Assembly: GCA_030848925.1 (NCBI GenBank) | Contig: JANFFA010000003.1 | Coordinates: 186,001-250,000, forward strand | Reading direction: 5' to 3' | DNA: 64,000 bases | From: Rhodalgimonas zhirmunskyi | GTDB lineage: Bacteria; Pseudomonadota; Alphaproteobacteria; Rhodobacterales; Rhodobacteraceae | Part shown: one piece after another, positions 17,037 through 27,070 of the stretch | Layout: every line of letters starts with the position of its first letter | How positions within the stretch are numbered: position 1 is the first letter of the stretch | Program-made: the position numbers and the translations under genes | The notes under the pieces: model-generated | What the model saw: the letters and a program-made list of their open reading frames with translations, nothing else | The model's database searches: none | What the model was told of the DNA's origin: nothing

Positions 17037-19334
17037 TCAGCCGTAATGTTCGACCGGCGTGCCCGCGATGGCCGCCATGTTCAAAAGGCCGCGCGATGTA
17101 ATCGACGGGGTCACGATATGCACCCGGTTGCCCATCCCCATCAGGATCGGCCCCACTTCCAGCCCGCCGCTTTTCTGCTTGAGGATGTTGCGCACCCCCG
17201 AAGCCGCGTCGCCGTAGCCGAAGATCAGGACGTTCGCCGTGCCCTCCAGCCGCCCGCCGGGCAAAAGCCGCTCGCGCATCTCGGGGTCGAGCGCGGAATC
17301 AACGTTCATCTCGCCCTCGTACTGGAAATCGCGCGGCGCGCTGTCAAGAATGGCAATCGCCTCGCGCAGGCGCTTGCCCGATCCCTCGCCCTGATTGCCG
17401 AATTGCGATTGCGAACAGAAGGCCACCTTCGGCTCAAGCCCGAACCGCCGCACATGCCGCGCCGCGCCAATGGCGATCTCGGCCAATTGCTCGGGCGTGG
17501 GCAGGGAATAGACATGGGTATCTGCGATAAACAGCGGCCCACCTTCCATGATCATCAGGCTCAGCGCGCCATGCGGGCGCAAGCCGCCCTCGGCCAGAAC
17601 CTGCGTCACGTAGTTCAGGTGCCAGCGGAATTCCCCGAAGGTGCCGCAGATCAGCGAATCCGCCTCGCCGCGATGCACCATGACAGCGCCGATAGCGGTA
17701 GAGTTGGTGCGCATGATCGCCCGCGCGATATCGGGCGTGACGCCGCGCCGCGCCATGATGCCGTGATAGCTCTGCCAATAGTCGCGATAGCGCGGGTCGC
17801 TCTGCGGGTTGACGATGTCGAAATCCTCGCCGGGGCGGATCTTCAGCCCGGCGCGCAGGCAGCGCTTCTCGATCACCTCGGGCCGCCCGATCAACACCGG
17901 GGTTTCCGTGGTCTCTTCCAAAATCGCCTGCGCGGCGCGCAACACGCGCTCGTCCTCGCCCTCGGCGAACACGATCTTGCGGCTGGCGGTGCGGGCCGCG
18001 TCGAACACCGGGCGCATCAGCAGGGCGGATTTGAACACCTGCTGGTTCAGGCGCGCCTTATATTCCTTGAGGTCCGCGATGGGCCGCGTCGCAACCCCGC
18101 TGTCCATCGCCGCCTTGGCGACAGAAGACGACACGATCGCCGACAACCGCGGATCGAACGGCTTGGGGATCAGGTAATCGACCCCGAAGGTCAGTTGCTC
18201 ACCCTGGTAAGCCGCCGCCGCCTCGGCGCTTGTCGTGGCGCGTGCCAGCGCGGCGATGCCGTCGATACAGGCCAGCTGCATCTCGTCGTTGATCTCGGTC
18301 GCGCCCACGTCAAGCGCGCCACGAAAGATGAACGGAAAACACAGCACGTTGTTGACCTGATTGGGATAATCGCTGCGCCCGGTGGCAATGATCGCGTCCG
18401 GGGTCACGGCCTTGACCTCATCGGGAAGGATCTCGGGCGTGGGGTTTGCCAGCGCAAAGATGATCGGCTTGTCGCACATCTTCTGCACCATTTCGGCGCT
18501 CAGCACCCCCGGCCCCGACAGGCCAAGGAACATGTCCGCCCCGTCGATCACCTCGTCCAGCGTGCGCTTGTCGCTAGCCTGCGCATAGGCCGCCTTTTGC
18601 GGGTTCATGTCCACCTCGCGGCCCTCATAGACCAGCCCGTGAATATCGCACAGCCAGACGTTTTCGCGCTTCACGCCCAGTTTCAGCAGCATGTTGAGAC
18701 AGGCAATCCCCGCCGCGCCACCGCCGGTGCTGACAATCTTGATCTCGTCAAACCGCTTGCCCGCGACATGCAGCGCATTGGTCGCCGCCGCCCCCACCAC
18801 GATGGCGGTGCCGTGCTGGTCGTCGTGAAACACCGGGATGTTCATCCGCTCGCGGCACAGCTTTTCCACGATGAAGCAATCCGGCGCCTTGATGTCTTCA
18901 AGGTTGATCGCGCCAAAGGTCGGCTCCAGCGAACAGACGATATCGGCCAGCCGCTCGGGATCGGATTCGTTCACCTCGATGTCGAAACAGTCGATCCCGG
19001 CGAAGGTCTTGAACAGAACCGCCTTGCCTTCCATCACCGGCTTCGAGGCCAGCGCACCGATATTGCCAAGGCCCAGCACCGCCGTTCCGTTCGACACCAC
19101 CCCCACAAGGTTCGCCCGCGAGGTGTAAAGCGCCGCATTGGCCGGATCGGCCTTGATCTCGAGGCTCGCCTCGGCCACGCCCGGCGAATAGGCACGCGAA
19201 AGGTCGCGCCCGTTTGCCAGCGGTTTGGTGGCGCGAATCTCAAGCTTACCGGGCTTGGGATGGGCGTGATAGAACAGCGCCGCTTCGCGCAGCACCTCGC
19301 GTTTGCGCGATGGGTCTTGCGGATCGGTCGACAT
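17037..19334 (-). CDS. maeB: NADP-dependent malic enzyme with phosphotransacetylase-like domain (MaeB)
   Basis: Oxidative decarboxylation of malate to pyruvate with NADP+ reduction. The 765-aa protein has an N-terminal malic enzyme half (about 1-430; [17 protein letters not shown] as the metal/substrate motif, and STGGGAAG as the nucleotide-binding loop) and a C-terminal phosphate-acetyltransferase-like half (about 440-760) that in MaeB is regulatory and senses acetyl-CoA. Clear AGGAG precedes the ATG. It is transcribed alone, divergently from the nucleoside-salvage operon, and the shared upstream region contains a perfect dyad. Confidence 0.96.
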   Translation of the reverse strand: MSTDPQDPSRKREVLREAALFYHAHPKPGKLEIRATKPLANGRDLSRAYSPGVAEASLEIKADPANAALYTSRANLVGVVSNGTAVLGLGNIGALASKPVMEGKAVLFKTFAGIDCFDIEVNESDPERLADIVCSLEPTFGAINLEDIKAPDCFIVEKLCRERMNIPVFHDDQHGTAIVVGAAATNALHVAGKRFDEIKIVSTGGGAAGIACLNMLLKLGVKRENVWLCDIHGLVYEGREVDMNPQKAAYAQASDKRTLDEVIDGADMFLGLSGPGVLSAEMVQKMCDKPIIFALANPTPEILPDEVKAVTPDAIIATGRSDYPNQVNNVLCFPFIFRGALDVGATEINDEMQLACIDGIAALARATTSAEAAAAYQGEQLTFGVDYLIPKPFDPRLSAIVSSSVAKAAMDSGVATRPIADLKEYKARLNQQVFKSALLMRPVFDAARTASRKIVFAEGEDERVLRAAQAILEETTETPVLIGRPEVIEKRCLRAGLKIRPGEDFDIVNPQSDPRYRDYWQSYHGIMARRGVTPDIARAIMRTNSTAIGAVMVHRGEADSLICGTFGEFRWHLNYVTQVLAEGGLRPHGALSLMIMEGGPLFIADTHVYSLPTPEQLAEIAIGAARHVRRFGLEPKVAFCSQSQFGNQGEGSGKRLREAIAILDSAPRDFQYEGEMNVDSALDPEMRERLLPGGRLEGTANVLIFGYGDAASGVRNILKQKSGGLEVGPILMGMGNRVHIVTPSITSRGLLNMAAIAGTPVEHYG

Positions 19335-19352
19335 GGGGGCTCCTCCCGGGAA

Positions 19353-19380
19353 TTGAGGTAGTTTAGCCTTAAACTATAAT
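19353..19380 (+). promoter_or_regulatory. Promoter with overlapping operator between maeB and the nucleoside operon
   Basis: TTGAGG (19353-19358) and a perfect TATAAT (19375-19380) are separated by 16 bp on the plus strand, about 165 bp before the cupin gene. The spacer is almost filled by the perfect inverted repeat TAGTTTA-GCCT-TAAACTA (19359-19376), placed where a bound repressor would block the promoter. The same dyad lies only about 25-42 bp before the divergent maeB start and could affect it too. The regulator is not identifiable. Confidence 0.5.
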
Positions 19381-19546
19381 TTCAGCAGGGGGAAGTGGCT
19401 GTCGACTGGCCCGCGGCCGATCACCTGCCCTCCGCGTGGCAAGCGCAGTCCCGCACGCCATCCCGGCCCGACCGCCCCCGCCGACGCAGCGCCAGCTTGC
19501 AAATCCTCCCGCCCCCCTCCAAACTTGACCGCCAGAGGGGGCCACC

Positions 19547-20635
19547 ATGACCGAGACCAGAGCCGAAATCCGCCTGCCCACGCAAGAGCTGCGCGACGAT
19601 ATTCCCTTTTATACCAAGACGCTCGGCATGCGGATGGACATGATCTTTCCCGCCGACGATCCCCGCATCGCCACGTTTTCCGGCCACGGCCTGCGCCTGC
19701 GGATCGAAAAGGACGCCCCCGAAGCCCCCGGCACGATCCGCCTGCTCACCGATGCGCCCGATGCCATCGCGGATGGTCAGCGCCGCCTGACCGCCCCCAA
19801 CGGCACCCGAATCGAGATCGAAGAACTGAACCCGCCGCTGCACCTGCCCGATCCGCAAACCCGCTTCACCACCGCCCGGCTGGCCGATGGCGCGCCGTGG
19901 ATCGTGGGCCGCGCCGGGATGCACTATCGTGATCTTGTGCCCGATCGCCTTGGCGGCTCGATGATCGCCTCGCACATCCGCATTCCCGATGCGGGCCCGG
20001 TGCCCGACATGGTGCATTACCACAAGGTCGGGTTTCAGCTGATTTTCTGCGTCTCGGGCTGGGTCGATGTGCTTTACGAGGATCAGGGCGGATTGCTCCG
20101 GATCGAGGCCGGGGATTGCTTCATCCAGCCGCCCGAGATCCGCCACCGCGTCGTGCAGTCCGGCCCCGATCTCGAGGTGATCGAAATCGGCGTCCCCGCC
20201 GAACATGTGACCGAGATCGACCATGACATGGACCTGCCCACGCCCCACCATCGCCCCGAGCGCGAATGGCAGGGCCAGCGTTTCGTGCACAACCTTGCCA
20301 AGGGGGCGACATGGCAGCCCTCGCGCCTGCCGGGGTTTGAAAGCCGCGACACCACGATCAACGCCAACACCAAGGGCGTTGCCTCGGTCATCGTCCACCG
20401 TCCGGCCAAGGGCGAACCGCACTGGACCAGCCACCACACCGACATCCTGTTTACCTATGTGATGCAAGGCGCCGTCACGCTCGAGGCCGAGGGCCGCCCG
20501 ACGCAGGCCCTTGAAAAGGGCGATGCTTTCGTTATCCCCAAGCACATGAAAACCCGCCTGTCCGCCCCCGCGCCCGACCTGCAACTGCTCGAAGTGGCCC
20601 TGCCCGGCAGCTTCAAGACGGAGACCCACCAATGA
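19547..20635 (+). CDS. VOC-like / tandem cupin domain protein, first gene of a nucleoside-salvage operon
   Basis: A 362-aa protein of unknown activity. An N-terminal segment (about 5-55; FYTKTLGMRMDMIFP) resembles the start of a VOC/glyoxalase module. Two cupin domains follow. The first (about 150-220) has VHYHKVGFQLIFCVSG and a C-terminal PPEIRHRV with candidate metal ligands His and Glu. The second (about 280-355) has HWTSHHTDILFTYVMQG and a PKHMKTR end that lacks the usual last histidine. It overlaps cdd by 4 nt, so it is translated together with cytidine deaminase and is probably related to nucleoside or pentose metabolism. A dioxygenase, isomerase or lyase is possible. Confidence 0.75.
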   Translation: MTETRAEIRLPTQELRDDIPFYTKTLGMRMDMIFPADDPRIATFSGHGLRLRIEKDAPEAPGTIRLLTDAPDAIADGQRRLTAPNGTRIEIEELNPPLHLPDPQTRFTTARLADGAPWIVGRAGMHYRDLVPDRLGGSMIASHIRIPDAGPVPDMVHYHKVGFQLIFCVSGWVDVLYEDQGGLLRIEAGDCFIQPPEIRHRVVQSGPDLEVIEIGVPAEHVTEIDHDMDLPTPHHRPEREWQGQRFVHNLAKGATWQPSRLPGFESRDTTINANTKGVASVIVHRPAKGEPHWTSHHTDILFTYVMQGAVTLEAEGRPTQALEKGDAFVIPKHMKTRLSAPAPDLQLLEVALPGSFKTETHQ

Positions 20636-21030
20636 GCCTTCTGGATCAAGCCCGCGCCGTGCGCGAAAACGCCTACGCCCCCTATTCGCAGTTCAAGGTC
20701 GGGGCCGCCGTGCGCGGCGCGTCCGGCGCGATCTATGCCGGGTGCAACGTCGAAAACGCCGCCTACCCCGAAGGCACCTGCGCCGAGGCGGGCGCCATCG
20801 CCGCCATGATCGCCGCAGGCGAGACCGAGTTGACCGAAGTGGCGGTGATCGCCGACAGCCCCCGCCCCGTGCCGCCCTGCGGCGGTTGCCGTCAGAAACT
20901 GGCCGAATTCGGCGCGGGCCATGTGCCCGTCACGCTGGCCACGATCGCCGGCAAAGAGCTTCACACCACCGTGGCCAACCTCTTGCCCGGGGCCTTCGGT
21001 GAAAGCGACATGACCGAGGGCAGCGCATGA
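20632..21030 (+). CDS. cdd: Cytidine deaminase
   Basis: Hydrolytic deamination of cytidine and deoxycytidine to the uridines. The 132-aa tetrameric-type enzyme has the CNVENAAYPEGTCAEAGAI block, with zinc ligand Cys and catalytic Glu in TCAEAGA, and the second zinc motif PCGGCRQ. The ATG overlaps the cupin gene stop and its own stop overlaps deoA, both as ATGA. Confidence 0.96.
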   Translation: MSLLDQARAVRENAYAPYSQFKVGAAVRGASGAIYAGCNVENAAYPEGTCAEAGAIAAMIAAGETELTEVAVIADSPRPVPPCGGCRQKLAEFGAGHVPVTLATIAGKELHTTVANLLPGAFGESDMTEGSA

Positions 21031-22337
21031 GCGACGCCCGCCATATCATCGCCGCCATCCGCGACGGGAAAACGCCCTCGCGCGATGATCTGGCATGGTT
21101 CGCGCAAGGTCTGGCCGATCATGGCGTCAGCGATGCACAGGCCGGGGCCTTTGCCATGGCGGTGCTGCTCAAGGGCCTGTCCGAGGAAAGCCGCGTCGCC
21201 CTGACCCTCGGCATGCGCGACAGCGGCGATGTGCTCAGCTGGCCCGCTGGCGCACCCGTGCTCGACAAGCATTCCACCGGCGGCGTGGGCGATTGCACCT
21301 CGCTTATCCTTGCGCCTGCGCTGGTGGCCTGCGGCGCGCGCGTGCCGATGATCTCGGGGCGCGGCCTTGGCCATACCGGCGGCACGCTCGACAAGCTCGA
21401 CGCGATCCCCGGCTTCCGCACCGAGATGAGCGAGCGGCAGTTCCGCCATGTCGTTGCCGAAGCGGGCGCCGCCATCATCGCCGCCTCGGCCCGGATCGCC
21501 CCCGCCGACAAGCGCCTCTATGCCATCCGCGATGTGACCGCGACGGTTGAAAGCATCACCCTGATCACCGCCTCGATCCTGTCCAAGAAGCTTGCCGCAG
21601 GGCTTCAGGGGCTTGTGCTGGATGTGAAATGGGGCAGCGGCGCCTTCATGAAAACCCGCGAAGAGGCACACGCGCTGGCCACCGCCCTCACCACCACGGC
21701 CAATGCCGCCGGCTGCCCCACTTCGGCGCTGGTCACCGATATGAACCAGCCGCTGGTGCCCTCGCTCGGCAACGCGCTTGAGGTGGCCGAGGTGATGCGC
21801 ATCCTCACGGGTGAGGCAAAGGCCCCCCGCATGATCGATCTGGTGGCCGCACTCGGGGGCGTATTGCTGGCCGATGCCGGGCTACAGGACAACCGCGACG
21901 CCGGGGACAAGGCGATCCGGGCCGCGCTCACCTCGGGCGCGGCGGCCGAGGCGTTCGGCCGCATGGTCGCCGCCCAGGGCGGGCCGCTCGGCTTTGTCGA
22001 CAACTGGGCGCGCTTCCTGCCCGAAGCCACCGTGATCCGCGAAGTGCCCGCCCCCAAGGCAGGCTACATCGCCGCCTATGAGGGCGAGGCGCTGGGGCTG
22101 TGTGTCGTCGGCCTTGGCGGCGGGCGGATGATCGAAAGTGATGAGGTCGACCCGGCGGTCGGCCTGTCGGACCTGTTGCCGCTGGGCACGCGGGTCGAAA
22201 AGGGCCAGCCGCTGGCCCGGGTTCACGCCGCACGCGAAGGGGTGGCGAACCGGGCTGTGCAAGAGGTGCTGGCAGCGATAGAGATTGGAGCCAAGGCGCC
22301 GAACGTGGGGGCGTTGATCGAAGAGTCCGGTCGTTGA
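21027..22337 (+). CDS. deoA: Thymidine phosphorylase
   Basis: Phosphorolysis of thymidine and deoxyuridine to the base and deoxyribose 1-phosphate. The protein has 436 aa, with the phosphate-binding DKHSTGGVGD, and GRGLGHTGGTLDKLDAIPGF, which is diagnostic of the pyrimidine nucleoside phosphorylase / AnPRT-like fold. A C-terminal PYNP domain is present (about 340-436). It is coupled to cdd by a 4-nt overlap. Deoxyribose 1-phosphate then goes to DeoB, the next gene, after a 115-bp gap. Confidence 0.96.
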   Translation: MSDARHIIAAIRDGKTPSRDDLAWFAQGLADHGVSDAQAGAFAMAVLLKGLSEESRVALTLGMRDSGDVLSWPAGAPVLDKHSTGGVGDCTSLILAPALVACGARVPMISGRGLGHTGGTLDKLDAIPGFRTEMSERQFRHVVAEAGAAIIAASARIAPADKRLYAIRDVTATVESITLITASILSKKLAAGLQGLVLDVKWGSGAFMKTREEAHALATALTTTANAAGCPTSALVTDMNQPLVPSLGNALEVAEVMRILTGEAKAPRMIDLVAALGGVLLADAGLQDNRDAGDKAIRAALTSGAAAEAFGRMVAAQGGPLGFVDNWARFLPEATVIREVPAPKAGYIAAYEGEALGLCVVGLGGGRMIESDEVDPAVGLSDLLPLGTRVEKGQPLARVHAAREGVANRAVQEVLAAIEIGAKAPNVGALIEESGR

Positions 22338-22452
22338 GCGCAACGCGCCGCCTCTGGATCACCCGGCGCATACGCCCCACCCACGGCGACGCCCGCTGAA
22401 AAAGGCCGATCCGGCAAAACGGACGACCACTTGCGCAAAGGAGAACAGCCCA

Positions 22453-23682
22453 ATGACCCGCGCTTTCCTTATCGTGCTCGATAGTGTCGGCATCGGCGGT
22501 GCGCCCGATGCGGGCCGCTTCTTCAACGGAAAAGTCCCCGACACCGGCTCCAACACGCTGGCCCATATCGCCGCGCGCTGCGCCGCCGGAAAGGCCGACG
22601 AGGGCCGCCAAGGCCCGCTCGACATCCCAACACTCGCGGCGCTGGGCATCGGCGCGGCCTGTCGCCTCGCCTCGGGGGCGGTGCCCGACCTGCCCGCGCC
22701 CACGCTGGGCCGCTACGCTGCCGCGACCGAATCCTCACCGGGCAAGGACACGCCCACCGGCCACTGGGAACTGGCGGGCGTTCCGGTGCCGTGGGAATGG
22801 CACACCTTCCCCGATACCGACCCGGCTTTCCCGCCCGACCTGATGGCTCTGATCGCGAAAACCGCGGGTACGGACGGCACGCTGTGCAATGCACATGCCT
22901 CGGGCACCGATGTGCTGGACGCCCTCGGTCAGCGCCACGTCGAAACCGGCTGGCCAATCATCTACACCTCTGCCGACAGCGTCTTGCAGATCGCCGCGCA
23001 TGAGGAGCATTTCGGCCTCGACCGCCTGCTCACGCTGTGCCGCGACATCGCCCCGCATGTGCATGCCATGAAGGTGGGCCGCGTCATCGCCCGGCCTTTC
23101 GTGGGCGAAAACGGCGCCTTCACCCGCACCGCCAACCGCCGCGATTTCGCCATCGCCCCGCCCGCGCCGACCCTGCTTGACTGGGCGCATGGTGCGGGCC
23201 GCGTCACCCACGCGGTGGGCAAGATCGGCGACATCTTCTCGATGCGCGGCATCACCGACGTGGTGAAAGGCTCAGACGCGGCCCTGATGCAGCACCTTCA
23301 TCGTTTAGTGGACGAGGCCGAAGACGGCAGCCTCACCTTCGCCAACCTTGTCGAATTCGACAGCAAATACGGCCACCGCCGCGATGTTGCGGGCTATGCC
23401 CGGGCGCTTGAATGGATCGACGGCGAACTCGCCAAACTCCTGCCCCGGATGCGCGAGGGCGATCTTCTGGTCATCACCGCCGATCACGGCAACGATCCCA
23501 CATGGGTCGGCACCGATCACACCCGCGAACGTGTGCCGGTTCTGATCTACGGCGCGGGCACCGGACCACAGGCAACATCGCAGGGCAAATCTCTGGGCCA
23601 TATCGCCTTTGCCGATGTTGCCGCGACTATCGCCGCGCATCTGGGCCTCACCGAACGCGGCACCGGAAAGGCCCGGATATGA
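22453..23682 (+). CDS. deoB: Phosphopentomutase
   Basis: Interconverts (deoxy)ribose 1- and 5-phosphate, using two metal ions in an alkaline-phosphatase-like fold. The 409-aa sequence begins MTRAFLIVLDSVGIGGAPDA, with the metal-binding Asp at about 9; TPTGHWEL carries the phosphorylated threonine region, and ITADHGNDPTWVGTDHTRE supplies the C-terminal metal ligands. AAAGGAG precedes the ATG. The stop overlaps add by 4 nt. No deoC (aldolase) is in this window. Confidence 0.96.
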   Translation: MTRAFLIVLDSVGIGGAPDAGRFFNGKVPDTGSNTLAHIAARCAAGKADEGRQGPLDIPTLAALGIGAACRLASGAVPDLPAPTLGRYAAATESSPGKDTPTGHWELAGVPVPWEWHTFPDTDPAFPPDLMALIAKTAGTDGTLCNAHASGTDVLDALGQRHVETGWPIIYTSADSVLQIAAHEEHFGLDRLLTLCRDIAPHVHAMKVGRVIARPFVGENGAFTRTANRRDFAIAPPAPTLLDWAHGAGRVTHAVGKIGDIFSMRGITDVVKGSDAALMQHLHRLVDEAEDGSLTFANLVEFDSKYGHRRDVAGYARALEWIDGELAKLLPRMREGDLLVITADHGNDPTWVGTDHTRERVPVLIYGAGTGPQATSQGKSLGHIAFADVAATIAAHLGLTERGTGKARI

Positions 23683-24665
23683 GCTTTCGTGAACTGCCCA
23701 AGATCGAATTGCACCTGCACCTGGAAGGGGCCGCGCCGCCTGCCCTGATCCGCGACATCGCGAAGGAAAAGCACACCGACATTTCCGGCGCTTTTGACGA
23801 GCGTGGTGCCTATGCCTTCAAGGATTTCCCGCAGTTCCTCAAAGTGTACGAGGCCGCGACCTCGGTTTTGACCAGCCCGCGAGATTATGGCCGCCTGACC
23901 CGCGCCGTGCTGGAAAATTGCGCCGATCAGGGCGCGATCTATGTCGAAAGCTTCCTCTCGCCCGATTTCTGCGGCGGTGGCGACGTTCATGCATGGCGCG
24001 ACTACCTCGCCGAAATCGAAGAGGCCAGCCGCGAGGCCGAGCGCGACACAGGCATCATCCACAAGGGCATCGTCACCTGCATTCGCCATTTCGGCCCGGA
24101 AGCGGCCAAACCCATCGCGCTGTGCGCCGCTGAAACGGCGGGCGATTTCATCCGCGGCTTCGGCATGGGCGGCGATGAAACCGTGGGCCATGCCGGCGAT
24201 TACGCATGGGCCTTCGATTGCGCCCGCGAAGCCGGGCTTGAGATAACCTCGCACGCGGGTGAATGGGGCGGGCCCGAGAGCATCCGCGAAACCCTGCGCG
24301 ATCTGCGCCCCACCCGGATCGGCCATGGCGTGGGCTGCTTTCGCGATCACGCCCTGATCGACACCCTGCTGGAAAACGACATCACGCTGGAAATCTGCCC
24401 CGGCTCCAACGTCGCGCTTGGGCTGTTCCCCTCATTCACTGCCCACCCCATCGCGCGTCTGCGCGACGCGGGCCTCAAAATCACCGTCTCGACCGACGAT
24501 CCGCCATTCTTTCACACCAGCCTTACCCGCGAATACGAGGAACTTTCCCGCGCCTTTGGCTGGACAGAGACCGATTTCTCAGAGATCAACGAAACCGCCC
24601 TCGCCGCCGCCTTCTGTGACGACGAGACCAAGACAAAGCTGCGCAAGAAACTGGAGTTGCCATGA
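23679..24665 (+). CDS. add: Adenosine deaminase
   Basis: Deaminates adenosine and deoxyadenosine to the inosines. This is a zinc amidohydrolase-superfamily enzyme of 328 aa. Metal ligands appear in HLHLEG (12-17), SHAGEWGG (His and catalytic Glu), GHGVGC and STDDPPFF (Asp). I chose ATG 23679 because it overlaps the deoB stop and gives the family length with [11 protein letters not shown] near the N-terminus. An adenine deaminase of the same subfamily cannot be fully excluded, but the operon favours a nucleoside substrate. Confidence 0.92.
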   Translation: MSFRELPKIELHLHLEGAAPPALIRDIAKEKHTDISGAFDERGAYAFKDFPQFLKVYEAATSVLTSPRDYGRLTRAVLENCADQGAIYVESFLSPDFCGGGDVHAWRDYLAEIEEASREAERDTGIIHKGIVTCIRHFGPEAAKPIALCAAETAGDFIRGFGMGGDETVGHAGDYAWAFDCAREAGLEITSHAGEWGGPESIRETLRDLRPTRIGHGVGCFRDHALIDTLLENDITLEICPGSNVALGLFPSFTAHPIARLRDAGLKITVSTDDPPFFHTSLTREYEELSRAFGWTETDFSEINETALAAAFCDDETKTKLRKKLELP

Positions 24666-25294
24666 CAGACCACCTTACAATCGTCGATCACCCGCTTGTG
24701 CAGCACAAGCTTTCGCTCATGCGCGAAAAGCAAACCTCGACCGCCGTGTTCCGCCAATTGCTGCGCGAGATTTCTTTGCTGCTCGCCTACGAGGTCACCC
24801 GCGAACTGCCGATGACCACGAAAAGCATCGACACCCCGCTGTGCGAAATGGACGCGCCGGTCATTGCCGGGCGCAAGCTGGCGCTGATCTCGATCCTGCG
24901 CGCGGGCAACGGCCTTCTTGACGGGATGCTCGAACTGATCCCCTCGGCGCGTGTCGGCTTCGTCGGGCTCTACCGCGACGAAGAAACGCTGCAACCGGTT
25001 GAATATTACTTCAAGGTGCCCGACCAGCTGGGCAAACGGCTGGTGATCGCGGTCGATCCGATGCTGGCCACCGGCAACAGCTCGGCCGCGGCGATCGACC
25101 GGCTGAAACAGGCGGGGGCGACGAATATCCGCTTCCTCTGCCTTCTGGCCGCACCCGAAGGCGTCGCCCGGATGAAAGAAGCCCACCCCGATGTGCCGAT
25201 CATCACCGCCGCGCTGGACGATCACCTGAACGAAAAGGGCTATATCGTGCCCGGCCTCGGCGATGCCGGTGACAGGATGTTCGGGACAAAATAA
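24662..25294 (+). CDS. upp: Uracil phosphoribosyltransferase
   Basis: Converts uracil and PRPP to UMP. The 210-aa protein has the PRPP loop [28 protein letters not shown] for pyrophosphate binding, and the uracil-recognition tail [12 protein letters not shown], with Gly-Asp-Ala in the usual place. It is the last gene of the salvage operon and overlaps add by 4 nt. Together cdd, deoA and upp take cytidine and uridine through uracil to UMP. Confidence 0.96.
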   Translation: MTDHLTIVDHPLVQHKLSLMREKQTSTAVFRQLLREISLLLAYEVTRELPMTTKSIDTPLCEMDAPVIAGRKLALISILRAGNGLLDGMLELIPSARVGFVGLYRDEETLQPVEYYFKVPDQLGKRLVIAVDPMLATGNSSAAAIDRLKQAGATNIRFLCLLAAPEGVARMKEAHPDVPIITAALDDHLNEKGYIVPGLGDAGDRMFGTK

Positions 25295-25385
25295 ATCTCG
25301 CGTATTTAGGGCACGTTAACGGAAACAATCTTTACTCCCCCACAGGATCGTGCAAATTTGGCACAACATCTTGTGGGGGCAAGAC

Positions 25386-26996
25386 ATGAAAATTACGAGA
25401 ATTATTGCGATCAGTTTGATCATGGCGTCGAGCGGCATCATGTCGGTTCAGGCCAAATCCTTGAAACTAGCCGAAATTCCGGCCGAGTTTCCGCCAGCGT
25501 CCTTCAAAGGCAAACAATATGTCGACAGCCGCGGCTGCGTCTATATTCGCGCCGGGATCGACGGCATGGTAAATTGGGTGCCGCGCGTCAATCGTGACCG
25601 CAACGTGCTCTGCGGCTACCAGCCGACCTTTGCCAAGGCGCCAACGCCGACACCCGATGCCAGCCGCACCGCTTCGGCCCCGGTGATCGCGCCCGCCGAA
25701 ACGGCAACCCGGCCCGCAGCCAAGCCCAAGGTCGTCGCAAAACCGGTCGCCAAACCACAGCAAGTGGCCAAGGCCGCGCCAAAGACCGTAGCAAAGCCCA
25801 AGCCGAAAACAGTGGCCAAGGCCGCGCCGCGCACGGTCGCCAAGCCCCTGCCACAGAAGGTGATCAAGCGTCAGGTGCAAAAGGCGCCCGGCTCTGTAAA
25901 ACCCGTCGCTGTAAAACCTGCCGCCCAAACCCCGGTGACCAAGCCTGTCGTGGTCGCCGCCGCGCCCAAACCCGTCACACGCGAAACCCGGGGCACCGCC
26001 CGTCAGGCCTATCGCCCGACCGAGGTGACCACTTGTCCCAACGTGAGCGGTGTTAGCCGGTATTACGCCGGGCGCTCGACCGACGGACTGCCGGTGCGGT
26101 GCGGTCCGCAACAGGGCAGCTACGCCAGCGTGACAACCGTCGATCGCCAACCCGTCACTGTGATGCGCGGTGGCCAGCAGGTGGTCGTTCAACGCCGCGT
26201 CGTGCGCGAGGTCCAGCAAGTTCCGCCGACCTCGCGGAAATCCGCGCCGGTGCCGATGACGATCGTCGCCCCGGTGGGCACGCCGCGCACCGTGACACTC
26301 GATCAGGTTGGCCCCAACACCCGCCTCGTGCCCAAGCATGTCTGGGTTCAGCAGCAGCGCAATCGCCTCGCCGATCCGGTCCCGTCGGGCTATCGCAAGG
26401 CATGGGATGACGACCGCCTGAACAAGAAGCGCGCGCATGTCACGAAGCGCGGCATCATGCAAAGCAACCTCGCTTGGACCCGGACCGTTCCGCGCAAGCT
26501 TTACGTGCGCGACAGCGGCCTTGTCGTCACGCATCTCTATCCCGGGCTGAAGTATCCGTATTACAGCTACGACGAGATGCGCGCCGCCGGCTACAACGTC
26601 TCGACCAAGAACGAAGCGACGGTTCTGGCCAATGCGGACAAGTACATCGCCCGCGCCAACGCCAGCGGCAAGGTCAAGAAGGTGCAGCGCGCCCGCGTCT
26701 CGACCAAGGCCAAGGCCCCTGCAGCACAGCCGAAAGTGGCCTCGAACACGCGCTCCGCGCCCAAGGCAGCCGCCAAGGGCCGCTATGTGCAGGTCGGCAT
26801 GTTCGGCGTCGAACAGAACGCCCGCAAGGCCGCCGCCCGGCTTCAGGGCATGGGCCTTCCCGCGCGCATGGGCACGTTGGTCAAGGGCGGCAAGCGCTAT
26901 CGCCTCGTGATGGCGGGCCCGTTCCCGTCGGATCAGATCGGCGCGGCCCTGTCCAAGGCCCGCCAGGCTGGTTTCCGCGACGCCTACGTGCGCTGA
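25386..26996 (+). CDS. Secreted SPOR-domain protein with Ala/Pro/Lys-rich linker
   Basis: A 536-aa exported protein. An N-terminal Sec signal peptide (about 1-23, SVQA cleavage) is followed by a short cysteine-containing region (VDSRGCVYIRAG, NVLCGYQP), then a long low-complexity Lys/Pro/Ala/Val tract (about 80-200; repeated KAAPKTVAKP-like units). Next comes a conserved-looking middle (about 215-420) and a C-terminal SPOR domain (about 455-536; RYVQVGMFGVEQNARKA, MAGPFPSDQ). SPOR domains bind denuded glycan strands at division septa, so a role in cell division or wall remodelling is likely. I prefer the ATG at 25386 because it starts the signal peptide exactly. A strong terminator follows. 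Confidence 0.82.
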   Translation: MKITRIIAISLIMASSGIMSVQAKSLKLAEIPAEFPPASFKGKQYVDSRGCVYIRAGIDGMVNWVPRVNRDRNVLCGYQPTFAKAPTPTPDASRTASAPVIAPAETATRPAAKPKVVAKPVAKPQQVAKAAPKTVAKPKPKTVAKAAPRTVAKPLPQKVIKRQVQKAPGSVKPVAVKPAAQTPVTKPVVVAAAPKPVTRETRGTARQAYRPTEVTTCPNVSGVSRYYAGRSTDGLPVRCGPQQGSYASVTTVDRQPVTVMRGGQQVVVQRRVVREVQQVPPTSRKSAPVPMTIVAPVGTPRTVTLDQVGPNTRLVPKHVWVQQQRNRLADPVPSGYRKAWDDDRLNKKRAHVTKRGIMQSNLAWTRTVPRKLYVRDSGLVVTHLYPGLKYPYYSYDEMRAAGYNVSTKNEATVLANADKYIARANASGKVKKVQRARVSTKAKAPAAQPKVASNTRSAPKAAAKGRYVQVGMFGVEQNARKAAARLQGMGLPARMGTLVKGGKRYRLVMAGPFPSDQIGAALSKARQAGFRDAYVR

Positions 26997-27016
26997 GCAC
27001 AGCATCAGGACATGAA

Positions 27017-27047
27017 AAGGCCGGCCTCTCGGGGCCGGCCTTTTTCA
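27017..27047 (+). terminator. Rho-independent terminator after the SPOR-domain gene
   Basis: GGCCGGCC (27021-27028) pairs with GGCCGGCC (27035-27042) across TCTCGG. An A-tract precedes the stem and TTTTT follows, so the A/T runs extend it. It lies 20 bp after the stop, and the flanking A-tract means it could work in both directions. Confidence 0.9.
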
Positions 27048-27070
27048 TTGCGTCAACGGCTGAGACCGCG

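Noticed and set aside
17046-19361. A 771-codon plus-strand open frame opposite maeB
   Set aside because: Full-length shadow of a clear MaeB gene, with no recognisable domain and no ribosome site.
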